NCBI GenBank assembly: GCA_948525355.1
Contig: CAOSOP010000066.1
Location: 1 to 6,735, forward strand
Source: an uncultured Bacilli bacterium
GTDB taxonomy: Bacteria; Bacillota_I; Bacilli_A; RFN20; CAG-288
Direction of reading: 5' to 3'
Length of the DNA: 6,735 bases
Shown: piece after piece, positions 5,651 through 6,735 of the stretch
Layout of the letters: each line of letters begins with the position of its first letter
Position numbering within the stretch: position 1 is the stretch's first letter
Made by a program: the position numbers and the translations under genes
The notes under the pieces: model-generated
The model's input: only the letters and a program-made list of their open reading frames with translations
The model's database searches: none
What the model was told of the DNA's origin: nothing

Positions 5651-6613
5651 ATGGGAAAAAAAGTAGTTATAGATGATGAGATTATACAAGAAATAAACTC
5701 GAAGATAAAAAAGTCGAGAATTAGAGCTTTAATCATTGCAGCAGTTCTTCTGATTATTCCAATAGGACTTTGGTTGATTACACGAGATTTTATGGATGTT
5801 ATTATGGTTGGTGTAATGGTTTTAATAGTCGATGGATTTTTAATATTCAGTTTACCAGCATATACTAAGGCCAAACTGCTCAAGCAAAAAATCGTTCCAT
5901 TAGCGGTAAAGCAAGCTTTTGGAAGCAAAGCAATTTATAATGCTAGAGGTGGAATTGATAGCAACGTTTTAAAGAGAATGGCACTTTTTAAAGTTTATAC
6001 ATTATCACAAGAAGATTATATTTCGGCGGAATTTGAAGGTGTTAAGTTTATTTGTGCTGATGTTGATTCTTACCAAATAGTTAAAAGCGGAGATTCAACA
6101 CGAAAAGAGTATTACTTTCAAGGAATGGTTTTAATCACAGATTTTAATAAACCTTTTAATGGTGAAGTTGTTATTAAAGAGAATGATTATTCGGGTGGAA
6201 GAGTTGGAAAATCACTTGAAGAATTTGAGACAGAAAGTATCGATTTTAATAAATCATATAAAGGATATGCGACAAATAAGCATCTTGGTTTCTATGTTAT
6301 AACTCCTCAATTAATTGAGAGATTAAACAAAATTAGAAGACTTATTAAAGGTGGGTTCTGCTTCAAGTTCTGCAGCGATAAATTATACATCGCTATAAGT
6401 GGTGCTAAGAATCATCTTGAAGGAAAGAATATGAAAAAAATCAGTGCAGATGTATTAGAACAATTGGTCAAAGAACTCGAACCAATAAAAACTATTATCG
6501 GTGAACTTAATTTAGATACATCATATTTTAGGGATGTAGATGAAGTTATTAATGAAGCAAAAACAGAAAGAAAAAAGGCATCTAGAATAAAGGAAGAAGT
6601 AACTAACAATTAG
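5651..6613 (+). CDS. DUF3137-type membrane protein
   Basis: A 320-residue protein. A charged N-terminus (1-24) precedes two transmembrane helices, at about 25-44 (ALIIAAVLLIIPIGLWLI) and about 48-68, joined by the short turn TRDFMD. A large soluble domain follows. Its elements resemble the uncharacterised DUF3137 family: EDYISAEFEGVKF at 121-133, a YYFQGMVLITDFNKPFNGEVVI strand pair at 154-175, then ESIDFNKSYKGYATN at 195-209, FYVITPQLIERLNKI at 214-228, and the late strand CSDKLYIAIS at 241-250. The C-terminal 50 residues are helical and Lys/Glu-rich. With both helices near the N-terminus and a short loop, the large domain is probably cytoplasmic. DUF3137 proteins are often found near LemA-family genes; here the partner is the unknown 729-residue protein. 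Family function is unknown. Family assignment is by recalled pattern, not by search. Confidence 0.7.
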   Translation: MGKKVVIDDEIIQEINSKIKKSRIRALIIAAVLLIIPIGLWLITRDFMDVIMVGVMVLIVDGFLIFSLPAYTKAKLLKQKIVPLAVKQAFGSKAIYNARGGIDSNVLKRMALFKVYTLSQEDYISAEFEGVKFICADVDSYQIVKSGDSTRKEYYFQGMVLITDFNKPFNGEVVIKENDYSGGRVGKSLEEFETESIDFNKSYKGYATNKHLGFYVITPQLIERLNKIRRLIKGGFCFKFCSDKLYIAISGAKNHLEGKNMKKISADVLEQLVKELEPIKTIIGELNLDTSYFRDVDEVINEAKTERKKASRIKEEVTNN

Positions 6614-6620
6614 TTATTAT

Positions 6621-6700
6621 CTCACCCCCACTCACTATTCCGCCACCGAGGGAATCGCCCCTGGCGATGACCGAGGTGGGGTAGGTGGTGGGGCGCCGGT
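6621..6700. repeat. GC-rich imperfect palindromic intergenic element (right edge)
   Basis: By hand count 55 of 80 bases are G or C, an abrupt change from the AT-rich gene ending 7 nt earlier. The core hairpin pairs ATCGCC (6654-6659) with GGCGAT (6663-6668) around a 3-nt loop. Outside it CCACC (6643-6647) pairs with GGTGG (6675-6679) across symmetric 6-nt interior loops, and further out CCCCA (6626-6630) can pair with TGGGG (6689-6693). The left arm is C-rich and the right arm G-rich, so the whole is one long imperfect inverted repeat. It resembles the left-edge element in inverted orientation. No ORF is supported. The 35 nt beyond (6701-6735) show nothing recognisable. Confidence 0.5.
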
Positions 6701-6735
6701 AAGATACAATGTAACCAATCGTGCGCAATTTGGAT

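Noticed and set aside
5608..5928. 106-residue - strand frame opposite the membrane segment of the DUF3137 gene
   Set aside because: Its hydrophobicity mirrors the transmembrane codons of the + strand gene, and it has no start context.
6412..6609. 65-residue - strand frame at the end of the DUF3137 gene
   Set aside because: It is a Ser/Phe/Ile-rich complement of Lys/Glu-rich coding sequence with no supporting signal.

Overview
The window looks like part of a low-GC Bacillota chromosome (Bacilli/Erysipelotrichia-like, possibly an uncultured gut lineage). The grounds are AT-rich genes, Shine-Dalgarno sites of the GGAGG/GAGGTGG type, the order rpmG-secE-nusG, and a ribosomal protein L33 that keeps its zinc-ribbon cysteines. 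TGG encodes Trp throughout and TGA is used as a stop, so the standard bacterial code fits. All seven genes lie on the + strand and are tightly packed.

Layout. (1) Positions 1-54 are a GC-rich (about 63%), G-tract-rich palindromic element at the window edge, followed by an AT-rich leader with a hairpin and a sigma-A-type promoter. (2) Positions 175-1146 hold the transcription/translation/secretion operon rpmG-secE-nusG (ribosomal protein L33, SecYEG subunit SecE, transcription factor NusG). It is closed by a perfect 10-bp intrinsic terminator. Unlike the common arrangement, rplK does not follow nusG. (3) Positions 1195-3382 hold a second unit: a divergent YgjP-like zinc metallopeptidase, a SpoU/TrmH-family RNA 2'-O-methyltransferase and an alpha/beta-hydrolase-like protein. 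The genes are 3 nt apart or overlap by 11 nt. Its promoter is an extended -10 placed so that transcription would start at or next to the ATG, which predicts a leaderless mRNA. (4) Positions 3450-6613 hold a two-gene unit: an unrecognised 729-residue soluble helical protein that appears to contain a degenerate internal repeat, then a two-TM membrane protein of the DUF3137 type, joined by a strong Shine-Dalgarno overlapping the stop. (5) Positions 6621-6700 are another GC-rich (about 69%) imperfect palindrome resembling the left-edge element in inverted orientation.

The first unit is housekeeping. The second is probably RNA modification plus two enzymes of unknown substrate. The third is the least characterised part: a large unknown cytoplasmic protein co-expressed with a membrane protein. 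No mobile-element genes, tRNA or rRNA genes, CRISPR array or defence genes are visible. The GC-rich ends look like dispersed intergenic repeats, and may be where a short-read assembly stopped.
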